From the NCBI RefSeq assembly GCF_008831285.2, contig NC_045140.1:26616131-26680130 (forward strand): a stretch of 64,000 nucleotides of DNA. The letters are read 5' to 3'. Both the position numbers and the translations under genes were made by a program. This document shows positions 47,339 to 64,000 of the stretch, in pieces. The notes under the pieces are model-generated. The model saw only the letters and a program-made list of their open reading frames with translations, did no database searches and was not told the DNA's origin. Source of the stretch: Nymphaea colorata (Eukaryota > Streptophyta > Magnoliopsida > Nymphaeales > Nymphaeaceae). Position 1 is the stretch's first letter, and every line of letters begins with the position of its first letter.

Positions 47339-48721
47339 TCATGAATCAGACAGGTAGCAGTGAGTCGATCCCTCAATACCGAGCAGCTTCGCAGCAGCAG
47401 GAACCACATCGACCATACTGTAAAGAGAATCAAGATCAGCGTCCTCGAGTGGCGCCACCTCATTGAGGTCGAAACCAGGCACAATCGAGCTCCTCTTCTG
47501 CTCCTCACTGGTGGTGGTTGCTATGGACGAGCTCTCGGCTGCTTCCAACATGATGGCCGCGGCGGCCCTGTCTTCGATCCAATGGCACCTCTTGTGCCCA
47601 CCCAGCGCCTGCCCAGATGGGAAAGACTTGAAACAGATCTGACACTGGTGAGTCGGCACCTCGTCATCATCGAATTCCGGCCATGGGTGCGCAGGAAGAG
47701 GTTCAGCGACCTCCTTTTCTGCAGTTTCTCCATTGGGTAGCTCCTCTTTGATATTCTTATGGCTGGTTCTGTGGCCCCCAAGAGCTTGGTGGGAGGAGAA
47801 CGACTTGTGGCAGGTAGTGCATCGGTACTTCCCAGAGGGATCCATAAGAGCTCTGATCTTCTTCTTCTTTCTCCTCCTCTTCGAAGCTCTGCCGTCAGGT
47901 CCGTCTTCGTCATACTCTGCATCTCCGTCCTGACTCGCCGACAAATCAGAGCCACCGGGATTAGTTGAGTTCTTGAGCAACAATAGGTCATAGGCGGCAT
48001 GGTAGACGGGATCATCAACCCCCGTACCATCAAACTCATCTCGCATCCCAGCTTCTGCCACACTCCTCTTCCGCCTCCTGACGGTGACCGGCCACGACGC
48101 CATTCCGATTGGTTTCTCCGGCAGTAATGCCGGAGAGTTTGGTTCGGACTCGGAAACGGTGGAAGAAGGGGAGCTCTGGAGCTTCTCAGGTGGCTGAATT
48201 CCCCTCCAGTCCCTATCTGGGTGGCACCTCATATGACCAAACAATGATTTCATGGACGGAAACCGCTTCTTGCAGAGGACGCAGGTGCTGCTGGGCTTCC
48301 TCTTGAGAACCGACTGAGCTTCAGCTGAACCTTCAGTGGCCATGTTCTCCTCCTCGATGTGATGGTGGCGGCGGTTGGGCTGCCGATTTTGGCGGTGGGC
48401 AGCGGAGACGCTGGTCTTCGTGGCGGTGGTGACGTCGTCGCCTTTGGCGCATGCCGTGGGAGGACACCGTTCAGTGGCGGTGCCACTGTGAACTCTCATG
48501 TGAGCACCCAGGGCTCTGCCCGAGCTGAAGGACCTGTTACAAACCTTGCAAGCATACCGGACGCAGGCGTCGTCGCCGGTGCTGTACCCGGAAACTGTCT
48601 CCGACTCCGGCAGCGAGCCGTCCTCGCCTTCGGCTGGGTCCCTGCTCCCCATCTTGATCTTCAGCTTGATTCCGGTTTCTGCAGGCTTCTCCGGGCCAGC
48701 CGCACAGCCTTGAGCTTCCAT
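47339..48721 (-). CDS. ZAT-type C2H2 zinc finger transcription repressor, four fingers
   Basis: The intronless minus-strand frame encodes 460 residues from the ATG at 48721; upstream codons are open only from a GTG. Finger 1 (C58, C61, H74, H78) has RALGAH, finger 2 (C147, C150, H163, H167) has KSLFGH, and fingers 3 (C301, C304, H317, H321) and 4 (C360, C363, H376, H380) have the plant QALGGH core. A basic run KRRRKKKKIR (281-290) is a likely nuclear signal. GFDLNEVAPL near 416-425 is a DLN-type EAR motif that recruits TOPLESS co-repressors. The layout fits the ZAT1/ZAT4/ZAT9-related C1 group, whose members repress stress and developmental genes. Targets cannot be read from sequence. The coding region is GC-rich against AT-rich flanks. 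Confidence 0.92.
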   Translation of the reverse strand: MEAQGCAAGPEKPAETGIKLKIKMGSRDPAEGEDGSLPESETVSGYSTGDDACVRYACKVCNRSFSSGRALGAHMRVHSGTATERCPPTACAKGDDVTTATKTSVSAAHRQNRQPNRRHHHIEEENMATEGSAEAQSVLKRKPSSTCVLCKKRFPSMKSLFGHMRCHPDRDWRGIQPPEKLQSSPSSTVSESEPNSPALLPEKPIGMASWPVTVRRRKRSVAEAGMRDEFDGTGVDDPVYHAAYDLLLLKNSTNPGGSDLSASQDGDAEYDEDGPDGRASKRRRKKKKIRALMDPSGKYRCTTCHKSFSSHQALGGHRTSHKNIKEELPNGETAEKEVAEPLPAHPWPEFDDDEVPTHQCQICFKSFPSGQALGGHKRCHWIEDRAAAAIMLEAAESSSIATTTSEEQKRSSIVPGFDLNEVAPLEDADLDSLYSMVDVVPAAAKLLGIEGSTHCYLSDS

Positions 48722-49242
48722 GCAAGCTGATTCAGTGACCTGTTCAGCTCCCTCTGTAACAGAGGCAGATTGGTTTTCCTTCAGGACACCACTTATCACT
48801 CTCGGGGATCTTAAAAGGCAAAGGCAAACGCAAGAAAAGAGACCGAATAAAAGGAAAAAGAAGACGCAGAAGAAGAAGAAGAAGAAGGGGGCGAAAGAAG
48901 AAGAAAAGACTTCAAACCTACTTCAAGTCCCTCTTCCTCCACTCTCTCTCTCTTTCTTTTACCTCACCCGTCTGCCTCTCTCTCTCTCTCCTTCTTGACC
49001 ATCACGTTCTCCTTTTTTTCCTCTAATCTCTCCCTTTATTTTTCTTTCTCGGTTTTTACCTTCCTTCCTTTTCTTCTTCCCTTGTGGCTCTTAATACCTT
49101 CATCCCTCTCTCTCCTCCCCACTTTTTCTTTTGGGGGTGATCGCTCCCACTAGAAGATACCTCACGTCGCCACCCACTTCGAAATAAAATAAATAAATTT
49201 CCTTTCTAAAAATTTCTATTACCCTCTCTCTCTCTATATAGC
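48722..49242 (-). promoter_or_regulatory. Leader and core promoter of the zinc finger gene
   Basis: Reading the minus strand, TATATA at 49240-49235 is followed at once by a GA tract (49235-49224). The leader to the ATG at 48721 is then about 480 bases, strongly GA-rich on the transcribed strand (GAAGAA runs near 48860-48905, GA runs near 48940-49120). A TATA box next to a purine/pyrimidine tract is a common plant promoter form. No upstream ATG frame of note was seen. Transcription start is inferred. Confidence 0.5.
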
Positions 49243-50985
49243 AAGGCCTGAAATTTCCAAGAACTTAACTGATTTGTTGGTGCCAAATCTTTAATTCTGT
49301 GCAGGAGAGTCAATCGGAATTCAATGAAGGAAGAGAAATTTTGGAAAGAAATCAAACGCCTTCCCCTAATAATCAGTTTCGAAAGCAAATCCCCTTTCAC
49401 TTACCCCACTCACTCCCCAAATCCCCCTTGTATCTATCCGTTTCCCTTTTCACGCCACATTTCCCCCTCATTTACCCGCCGCCATACCGTCCCCCCCTCG
49501 CCGGCAACCCGCCCAGCGCCACCGCTTCCCACCGCCGGAAAACCATTGACCTCCCCCCACCCAACGCAGCGTGGAATTCTGATGCCCCCATGACCTGCCT
49601 TTTCAAATACAGAGACCGCATAGCTCGTGACCTTTTCTTTCTGAAAATAAATAAAAGGACGAGGCTGCACCTGGTTGAGTCACGGCCGCCAGATGGGCGG
49701 CCGCCATGGACTCTCTTTCGTGGCTCCCATGTAGCCTTTTGGACTCTTTGATCAGCGGTTGATCTCGAGGGGCGGTGGGAGATGAACTTTCGAGTTCAAA
49801 CCAATCTTATCTCTGTGAGTGTGTGTGGTGCAAGCACTCCCTCTCTCGGCCTCTCCTCTGCGTGTGTGAAAAGCCAGAGAGACCCGGTTTTCTTTACATC
49901 TGTTCCAACGCTTGCGGCCATTGAATAACAAAAAAGAAGGAATTACTGAACTGCTCCCTTTGCTTGTGGGACGCTGCCAGAGAATGATGACACCAGCGAT
50001 ATTCTTGCCACCATTGTCGACCCTCCTCCTCTCCTCCCCCAATCTACAGATTTTCACCAGTTCATTTCAAACACCATTCTTTTCAATAAATTAATTAGTT
50101 TACGGAAACAAAAAAAAAATCAGTCTCAAAACCAGGGGTTTGATTTAACGAACAAGCAATTGGAGCTGACGATTTAGATCAATCAAGGGTCTGGCACACA
50201 GTTCTCCACACGGTCTCCATCCAAAAACATGACATCCCTGTGACAGAGCTATTACACTTAAAAAAAAAAAAAAAAAAACCACAGCATGATCTGCATGAGT
50301 GACCTCATTTTTTAGGGAGCTGAATGCGTTTGTCTTGTGGAGAAAGATCAACCAAACCTTGGAAAGTTTTCTCCGTTCTTTTTTTGTCTCTTGTTTGTTT
50401 TAGATGTGTGAAGGTTGTGGACTTTGGCTGGTAATCCCAACACCACTCCCATTGTCGTCATATTTGACCATTCTTTTTTTTTTTTTCTCTTCTGGGGGTT
50501 TATGCCATTAGCTTGCAGCTTAATCTTCAACTTAGATTGAACGCAGATCGACGCCCCCACTCCTTTCGGGATGTGTTTGCACCTCGTTCTCCGCGACTGA
50601 GCTTCAGCAGCTCATCCTTTAGGAATTATTTTTCTTTCCTTCCTAACCCGCATCTGCCGCTTCGCGCTTCGGTCGCATCTCAAGAAGCTGGACTGGATGG
50701 TCCTCGTGAGAAATTTTTTTCTTTCACTGCTGGGCCGTGGCGCATTTATGCTGACCTGCTTCATTCCACGCTTCCATTTTTAATTTTCTTGTTGGTCGCG
50801 GCACGAACGTCACACCTTGTATATGAAAAGGGCGCTTTGCTTCTGACGCCTCTCCAGATCAGATACACGGTGGCCGGCTTTTCCCGGAGGGAACTATTTT
50901 CCCTCCCTCCAAGCGTTTTGTGATTTTTCCCTAGGAAAAGTCCATTGGAATCAAACGCCCTCTGAGAAAGAGAGCAGCAGCTCCC

Positions 50986-51020
50986 CTTCCTCTTCCTCTT
51001 CCTCTTCCTCTTCCTCTTCC
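50986..51020. repeat. (TTCCTC)n hexanucleotide repeat
   Basis: About six units of TTCCTC are visible. Confidence 0.95.
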
Positions 51021-51616
51021 CCCTCACCCTCGCCTCGCGTGCGTGCACCGCGAAAATCTCAACGGAAATCATGAACCGGGTCGATGTGGGGCCCGCTTCA
51101 AAACCGCTTTCCAACCGTTTGGAGCGGGTCCCACATCATACGCCCCCGCCCTTTTCACGTTCGGCCCTGAAAAGTTGCAACTCTCCTCGGGCCCCACCCC
51201 CTCGCTCTATCCGCAACAGCCACACTCACCCTCCTTTTGTTCATTTATCTTTAAATTTAAGTAGATAATTAAAATAAATTTAGCATACTCCATCGACATT
51301 GGCGGTTAAAATAATGTTAAGATGGAGACCTTGAATGAAATTTCAATAATAATATCGTGGAACATCCGGGGTGGACGACTTGTGTGTTATGGTATTTTAC
51401 CTGTAATGGTGGTTTGAGAAGCACTTTCCTCCCTACGCGATTGTGATGGATGTCATCGTGCAAAATTTGGATCTTGAATTTGGATAGTGGTATCGGTTTT
51501 GTGATCTGAAAAAAGAAAGCTTGGATCCAAACAAGGGAGGAGGATTGAGTTCCTCCACCCACTCCTTTCTTTTTAAAACCATTTGATTGGGGGACCACCG
51601 ATTATTTTCAAGGAGA

Positions 51617-51720
51617 TGGCAATAATAATAGGAATAAGAGAAAAAGGGATGAAAAAGAAGAAGAATGGTGGCAATAATAATAGGAATAAAAGAAAAAGGG
51701 ATGAATAAGAAGAGAATGGA
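51617..51720. repeat. 52-bp tandem duplication
   Basis: TGGCAATAATAATAGGAATA begins the units at 51617 and 51669. They differ at a few bases and by a small deletion at the right end. Confidence 0.9.
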
Positions 51721-54559
51721 AATATTCCCCTATACTATACATTCATTTCTCTTTTCAATAGATTTCGTGGGGAGCACCCCAAATTTATTTATTTACAAAA
51801 AAGGGAGGTGTTGCCACCCTTAATAATGAATTCATTATATTATTATTTTTTTACCGTTGACAATCTCTCTACAGCACTGTAGGGGAGTACTGCTCCTAGA
51901 GCTGGAGCTGGCCGTCGCAAATGGATCGAACATGTCCAAACTGAGACGCATTGATAGCCGCGTACCATACATAGGTATAAGTAGCAACATCTACGTGCCA
52001 AACCCAGTCCTCGGCTTGTCCACGAATCGAATATGGATCAAAAGTGTGGATCCAATACAACTTGTTCCGCTAACAAAAAGTCTGTTTGACCGGGTGTGCT
52101 AGTGAGCCGAAGAAGTCAATATTTTTCTTGTTTTTTGGGGTTTAGGACTGCATTAGTGACTTGTGTGATCTAATGACCCAAATGGTTCGAGGTCCTAAAG
52201 CTAAGCTAGGTTGTGCTTCACCTTGGTTCCTTCCTCATTAGTAACCTTCTTAAACGAGCGTTGTTGCCGATTTTGGCTCTCATTTCTCTCCTTGGTTTCC
52301 GTCTTCAGTTGGTCCATTTATTGTATCATTTTAGTATGATGTTTTAGATTAACATTATAAGAACAATGACAGCAGTTTAATTATTTCTTGTTCATAGCAA
52401 GTTTAGTCACCCTTGGGCTAAGAAGTTGCCAAATTCGGCCTCATTTCCCAAATTGATTCCTGCTTTAGATTAACAATTGTGAAACACAAAGACAGCTGCT
52501 TAACTCTTTCTTCTTCATGGCAAATTAGCCATCATTGGACCAAACAAATTGAAGAAAGAAGCAATTATGTGGTTTTTTGTATGTTTATAAGAACCTAGGT
52601 GACCTGATTTTTTTTTTTTTCCTTTCAATATATCTATCATATTCATTTCAACACTAGCTCCATGTAGGCAATAACTTTCTTAATATTTCATTTTTTTTAT
52701 TTCAAGATGTACCAGTCGGTGAAATTCACACAAAAAAAGTTCCAAAAGAAAAAAAAAAAAAAAGCAGATGTTAACCCTAGTTAGTTTGCACAAGTATGGC
52801 AAAAAAAACCAAGACCCAAGTGGGTGCGGTTCCATCGTCATATACCAAAAAAAAAAAAAAAAACTGGTGAGTCGACATGGGCCGTCCATCTCGGATATCA
52901 ATGGTTCAAAACTTTTTACGTGGAGCACCGCCCCTTGAAAAGTCCATACTACCTTTGGCTAAAGGGGAGGGCAGAAGAGCCACTGCGCCCTCTACTACTA
53001 ATTATAAATATTCTCCAAATTTCATTGAGGCCCAACTTCTTGATCATAATTTCAGAAACAGGTGGGTTCAGATTTTTACATTTTGTGAGACATTACACCT
53101 TTTGCAGCTGACCTTTAATAAAATAATATTATAATTTTTTTTTTTCAAAATAATATAAAATTTATTTAATGTCAAGATGAGAAGGAAGAAACCCAAAGGC
53201 AACCAAATTGATGTGCCTCGCATGCATCACAAAAGAAAAGAAAAGCTCTCTATACACCATCTGCTTCTCTCCTTTACATGCAAGAAAGCAACCTCCACCA
53301 CAACACATGGTTGTGGTCCTGGAGGTGCTTCCATGAAAGACTGCGCAAAAGTTTACTTTAAATGTCAATGTTGTAGAGTTGTTTTCGGCCAACTTTTTCA
53401 TAATTTCAAAGAATTCGATAATCTTCAATACAAAACTAAACTTTTTCATATCATAACGTTATATATATATATAACCATTATATATAACCATTAAGTTGAC
53501 TAATTTACTTAGAACCAGGCTTTTGAATCTTCACAATCATGCATCTAAGTTGCATGTCGCCACAAATTTATCAAAATTTAGTGATTTATAATGAACATGT
53601 TTTGAGATTACATCTATATGGCAATTCAAAATCAAATTTGGAATTTTTGGAGAAAACTTGCACAGTTTGCTACTGGATGCCAACCAAAAAGTACCGGTAG
53701 AGTTTAATTGCACCTTGTGGAATGTGGCTCCTAGTGCATCAAAAGATGACAAAACTCTTTGGCTTGCCTATTTTCAAAGGGGAAAGTCTGTCGTTGATCT
53801 CACGAAAGTGACAAGAGCAATTTTGGCAGCTTCGCACTCGAGAGTTTTATATGGTAAAGTTCTAAACTTCTTTACCTATCATGAGATCTCTGGCAGCATA
53901 TGCATTTTATAATTTATGGTAAAGTTTTAAAAGTATTAAGAAGTTATTAGCCATTAACAAAGGAGAAGAAGATAATACGTTAAGATAATGTCCTCATAAG
54001 AACTAGATAAACTCCGATTTCAATAATGTCGCGGCAATAAAGTCTGATTTATTAAAGATCTTTTTGAAATTAATATAAGTTTTGATGATTCCACTTCGGA
54101 GATAGAGACAATACTACTCTCTCTCCTCTATCTATGTCTCTCTCTTCCACAAACTAGAGCATATCAACCACTCCAGTGGAAAGTAGATAATCAAAGTTTT
54201 ACTTTGCACAATAGCAGATGGATCGAACATGACTAGATATCCATTCCGAAACCAACAAAACATTAAGTTATTGGGCAAACATTTGAAAAGATACAGGTGA
54301 ATATAAAGAGTATTTTATCCTACCATCCAGTTGAAAGATACAACCTTACCCTTTCCTCTATCCCCCAGGGTACCATACTTATTTTCAGTACATTAAAGTG
54401 ACACCCTTGCTACTATTCAAATTGCATGACAATATTTATGTATTTTTGTAGTACGGGACCTCGAAATAAGTCTGACTATTTAGCAGCCTCCTTCTCATCT
54501 GTTGCACCAACCCCTTCGGGGATTAAGCAGTTGAAAAACCTACATGTACATATGGTATT

Positions 54560-54670
54560 TGCTATAAATTGAATCTCATTTGGATTGTAAGCTGGATTCG
54601 AACCTGCATTTTGAGCATGCAATTCAAATCCGGTCTCGCCAAAGCTCAATCTTTTACATGTAAGGAGCAT
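54560..54670 (-). repeat. tRNA-like (SINE-like) remnant
   Basis: On the minus strand TTGGCGAGACCGG resembles an A box. GGTTCGAATCC, a perfect B box, starts about 38 bases later. A short hairpin (TGCAT...ATGCA) lies between, but position 33 is not T and the acceptor stem fails. This is probably a tRNA-derived repeat, not a tRNA gene. Confidence 0.35.
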
Positions 54671-55094
54671 GTCATTTTTATCCGCTTTGCGGATTCTGGA
54701 TCCAGATATTGCATGGCTTCATATTCAACTTGATCTTTAAGAAGATCGAACCAAATATTCGCTTGGACCTATTTAATTGCAGGTCCCATATGTCCAGGTA
54801 AATCAAGTCCTCGGATCAGCACCATATTGGATATGGTACATATTCAACAGCAAAGACTCGAAAAAATGCGAAAATAGCAAGATGGAATTAAGCGGCACTT
54901 TTAACTTAAAACGGTGTTTGAGTCTCTCGAAATATCAGACCGGAAGATCTTGGGATCTTAGGTCCCAAGATTTCAGATCCATGATCTTAGCCACGGAGCT
55001 TTAGGTCATTACTTCATGTTCAACTAATTCCAAGCAAAAAACCTGTAATTTTGGATAAAGATAGTTGATACTTCAAGTCCACGGTTTTGAAGAG

Positions 55095-55262
55095 TAGTGT
55101 ACCCAGCTGGTGTGGGCAACTGCCCACACCAACCCACCAAATTTATTTTATTTTTATTAAGGGTGCTTTTTACTGTTTGTTAATTTTCATATATTGACGC
55201 CCCTTAAGGCATGAAAATTTTAAAATAGTGCCCCGTAAGATAAAAACTCGTATCGCCGCCAG
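55095..55262 (+). repeat. Palindromic dispersed repeat, copy D
   Basis: The core, 55109-55130, is a near-perfect palindrome (GGTGTGGGCA/TGCCCACACC with AC in the centre). An AT-rich body follows, with GCCCCTTAAGGC and then AAAATTTTAAAATAGTG, ending near CGCCGCCAGTG. Confidence 0.75.
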
Positions 55263-55509
55263 TGTTTTGAAGTCTGCAATTTGTTAGAACCACAGATTTA
55301 AGAAGCAGGCGTCATGTTGAATATTCAAATTAATCAATAGAATAAAAACACGCATACATAAGCTTATACGAGTTTGACTTGACGTATACAAGCACGAAAG
55401 GACCAACTTTTGGCTCATCTCCCAAAGACGTACAACAGCGGACCACCTTTCAACTTTCTGGTTAACACGTCTAATCCCCAAGCTTAACAACTAAGGAAAA
55501 AAACATTGT

Positions 55510-55513
<4 letters not shown>

Positions 55514-55604
<91 letters not shown>
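55514..55604. repeat. (TA)n(GA)n microsatellite, the longest in the window
   Basis: About 28 TA units pass directly into about 17 GA units. Confidence 0.97.
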
Positions 55605-55607
<3 letters not shown>

Positions 55608-56809
55608 AACAAATAATCACAAAAGAATAGGAGAAGGCTGGAGAAAAACAAAGAAAATAAAGCATACAAAAAAGGCAACAAACGAACGAGAAGAAGTTGA
55701 AAAAACAAAAGCAAAAACAAAGAGCGAGATCAAAGAGAGAAAGTGACATGCTAGTTTGAAAACCAAAGCGGAATGCACATCAGCTTAGCTAACTAAGTAT
55801 ACTGATGCAGCTACAGACAACACCTTATTGTTGTGCTCCTCTCAAATCCGCCACCAACAACTAATAAGCCACCACCATGTATAGAGAAAGAAAGAGAGAA
55901 TTTTTTTGTTGGTGCATATAGATGTTGACATAGTAGCAGTTAAGAGAGGATCCCTAGAATCGTGGGCTCCAAAAGAAGGGAAGAAAAAACGAACTACATT
56001 GAAGTTACAACTCAATATTTATGTGAGGATGACCTAAACCATACACGGACTGATTCTGAGCTCCCCACCCTCCCTCTCAAGTGCATACATCATTAGGGCC
56101 ACCAAATTTCCACTCCCCATGTGTGGTTGGCATTCAGGGAAAGCATGTCCAGAACACTATACACGCGTGTCATTCCAAACACAATCTTTTTAAGTTGCCC
56201 TAACCAAGCTTGACTGCACAAATGCGATCTATGTAAAGATATCTTTGAAACCTTTTCTTTTTTATATAAAAACCTGTGTGTTTAGATCACGATTGCTTGA
56301 CATTGTAATCATCATCGGTTTCAAAAAGTTATAGACACGTAACGTGTCGAGTTATGGTGATTCAAAAAGCTGACAGTGCAGTTTTGATAGGATCCGGTGC
56401 ATTAGAGCTGGTCGCACCCCAAATCTAACACATTGAGATTTAAAAGGACAGTTATAAATAGTTACATGTATAAAGCTTTTCCCACCTTTCTAGATAGAGT
56501 TCTTTGAGGTATGGCTGGTCGCTGGATGACATAAGAAAGAAGCGCAAGGTTTAGGATGTTTCCCGGATGGTTCCACCAAAATTTTTTCTTTTTTCTTTTT
56601 ACTTGAGACAAAGTGTCACAATAGATGGCAACGTCCATGACTTTTTTTTTTTAATCTCTGTTCAACAGAGCAGGTATTTGGACGGACGTTCCCAAGCAGG
56701 CAATTTAACTTGAGCAGTTGGGCGGAACCGTTCAAACCAGTTCATACACATTACCACCATTGAAGGCACACACTGTGAAATAAAGGCAGGCAGCATCATG
56801 TTGATGTGC
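55605..56809. other. Intergenic, no supported gene
   Basis: AT-rich sequence with short unrecognised frames. I see nothing further. Confidence 0.5.
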
Positions 56810-56940
56810 CTCCATGAGCCAATGTTTCCTTGACCTGGCCAGACTAGTCAATGGTAGGGTTTACAAGTGGTCCGTCTCCATGAGCCAATGTTTCCTTGAC
56901 CTGGCCAGACTAGTCAACGGTAGGGTTTACAAGTGGTCCG
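56810..56940. repeat. 66-bp tandem duplication with one difference
   Basis: Units at 56810-56874 and 56876-56940 begin CTCCATGAGCCAATGTTTCC. They differ at a single base (CAATGG against CAACGG). The period of 66 is a multiple of three, so the plus-strand frame runs through both copies; that frame is too short to be a clear gene. Confidence 0.97.
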
Positions 56941-58092
56941 GATACGGTTTGAAGATTTTGTCAATCTTCATCCCAGTGGATTCAATTCTGATCCTGACAT
57001 TATGAAGGGTCAATCTATAGCCCAACGGATAGGCTCGGCCCCGGGGCTAACCCAACCAGTAAGCCCCATGACTAGCCTGGGCTGCAATCCAGCAGGAACG
57101 GGAGCGAAAATCCCAACCTAGGTTCAATGGATTAGTGCGCCAGATCAGGCAAGCTCGCAGCCGCCCAATTCCATGTCCAGCCTTAATTGTAATTAGGCTT
57201 TGTAAGTGCATTTTAATGAAAGCATATCTGATCATATGAAGAATTAGCTTTTCTTTCTTTTTCTTTCTTTTTTTCTTTCTTTCTCATGAGCGGAGTCTAA
57301 ACCTGGTGAAGAACAGCAAATGAGGAGCAGTAAAAAACCCCATGAGTGAAGCTGTCCGACCATAGGTAGAAAATAAACGTCCATGAAAGACCAACCGGCG
57401 ACTGCATATGATCTGCTCCCTCTTTATTGACATCTAGAATCTCAACAGTCCATTTTGGTGATAAACGTTCAACATAACCAGCATTGATGATGTTACTTTT
57501 TCTGGCAAGCCCCACCACATGCGGTTGAGGATCAACGGGGAGCAGGTGCTCTGTAGCTCAATAGTGAGATTGCTTATAACTTAACACAATGTTTCATTCA
57601 CTATTTTGGATTTAACACCCAAAACAACATTCAACTTGGGCCGAGAGATATTCTTGCTCGTTCAAATGCTTGCCTGCAAGGGCTCTTGCTTTCACCTAGC
57701 TAAGAAGTTTGGCTTAAGGCCTTTGAATAGGTCAGTCTCCATTAACTTAGCAAATAACATAGTCTGGAAGGATCGGCCTAAAGACCCAAGTCGCTGATCC
57801 GAGAACAAAGCCCTGGAAGACTGGTTCTATTGCGTTATAAAAATTTCAGATCCCTAGAAGACAAAAGCATTCAGAGAATAGACTAATTTACAGGCTACAG
57901 ATTACCTCTTTGTCTATGAAGAAGAGCTTGAATAGACCCCCAAGATTTTCAAGATATTTTACAGTATGTCACATGCAGTGAACAACATAAACCTTGAGAC
58001 GGGCAGGAGTTCGGGACATGTCTTTGGCCCCCGCTCGTCTCCTTCTAACTTTGGAATCAGGAGAGACGTCGAAACAGGCCTTCAGCTTCTGC
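56941..58092. other. 3' flank of the E2 gene, no other gene seen
   Basis: The part from about 57850 to 58092 should be the E2 3' UTR. The remainder has only short unrecognised frames. Confidence 0.5.
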
Positions 58093-63960
<5,868 letters not shown>

Positions 63961-64000
63961 TTTTGTGGAAGACGCTCACCCGCGAAACTTACAGCTTCGA

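Larger units (their letters stand above)
49243..55094. other. Intergenic upstream of the zinc finger gene
   Basis: GC-richer stretches at 49300-49750 and 50510-51260 have open frames of up to 150 codons (49299-49751, 50513-50923), rich in Pro and Ser, with no recognisable family. They may be distal promoter DNA or transcript leaders. A (TTCCTC)n run is at 50986-51020. The rest, to 55094, is AT-rich with poly-A/T runs and no supported gene. Confidence 0.45.

Noticed and set aside
47339-48799. Zinc finger protein start at the upstream GTG (486 codons)
   Set aside because: The first ATG in frame is at 48721 and no domain lies before it.
47360-48998. Plus-strand and alternative minus-strand frames over the zinc finger gene
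   Set aside because: They overlap the C2H2 coding sequence and arise from its GC-rich codons.
49299-51264. Pro/Ser-rich frames upstream of the zinc finger gene as a separate gene
   Set aside because: Low-complexity translations with competing frames on both strands, and no conserved domain.
54560-54670. True tRNA gene on the minus strand
   Set aside because: The B box is good, but the acceptor and T stems do not pair and position 33 is not T; kept only as a tRNA-like repeat.
55484-55720. 78-codon minus-strand frame rich in Ile/Tyr and Ser/Leu
   Set aside because: It is a translation of the (TA)n(GA)n microsatellite.

Overview
The window is nuclear DNA of a flowering plant. The evidence is GT-AG introns inside recognisable land-plant proteins (a WIP-type nuclear-envelope KASH protein, a ZAT-type QALGGH zinc finger, a single-CRM-domain RNA-binding protein and a TIR-NB-ARC-TPR protein), wide AT-rich gaps, TATA boxes beside CT tracts, and many (TA)n and (GA)n microsatellites. 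I cannot resolve the species or order. I saw no organellar insert, rRNA cluster, canonical tRNA, CRISPR array or intact transposon.

Six protein genes are supported, about one per 10 kb. From left to right: (1) minus strand, 6480-9527, an unbroken 1015-codon gene for a TNP/XTNX-type TIR-NB-ARC-TPR protein; (2) minus, 19387-20877, three coding exons for a CRM/YhbY-domain protein like Arabidopsis At3g25440; (3) plus, 30548-31525, a 325-aa MGCVSS protein, probably membrane-anchored by acylation, of unknown function; (4) plus, 35889-39008, two exons for a 734-aa WIP protein ending in a membrane helix and a VVPT KASH tail; (5) minus, 47339-48721, a 460-aa four-finger C2H2 protein with a DLN-type repression motif; (6) minus, 58093-63060, a 148-aa ubiquitin-conjugating enzyme of the plant UBC29/UBC30-like type, with a 4.5-kb intron and two further 5'-UTR exons reaching about 63.95 kb.

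The rest is intergenic or intronic. It holds several local tandem duplications (885-1157, 12231-12360, 15987-16054, 31785-31926, 35094-35185, 51617-51720, 56810-56940), a foldback (MITE-like) hairpin at 14440-14543, and a dispersed family built on a TGTGGGCA/TGCCCACA palindrome (four copies, near 2.37, 13.89, 24.58 and 55.12 kb). There are also degenerate GATTYRAAT-type repeats, a probable decayed RNase H-like fragment near 15.6 kb, tRNA-like (SINE-like) remnants, and a few unrecognised coding-like patches.

The genes do not form a pathway or cluster. They look like independent housekeeping and regulatory loci: TIR/NB-ARC signalling, organelle RNA processing, plasma-membrane association, nuclear-envelope tethering, transcriptional repression and ubiquitination. 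I found no clearly new multi-gene system. The points most worth a second look are the TNP protein, the short MGCVSS protein, the foldback element and the palindromic repeat family.
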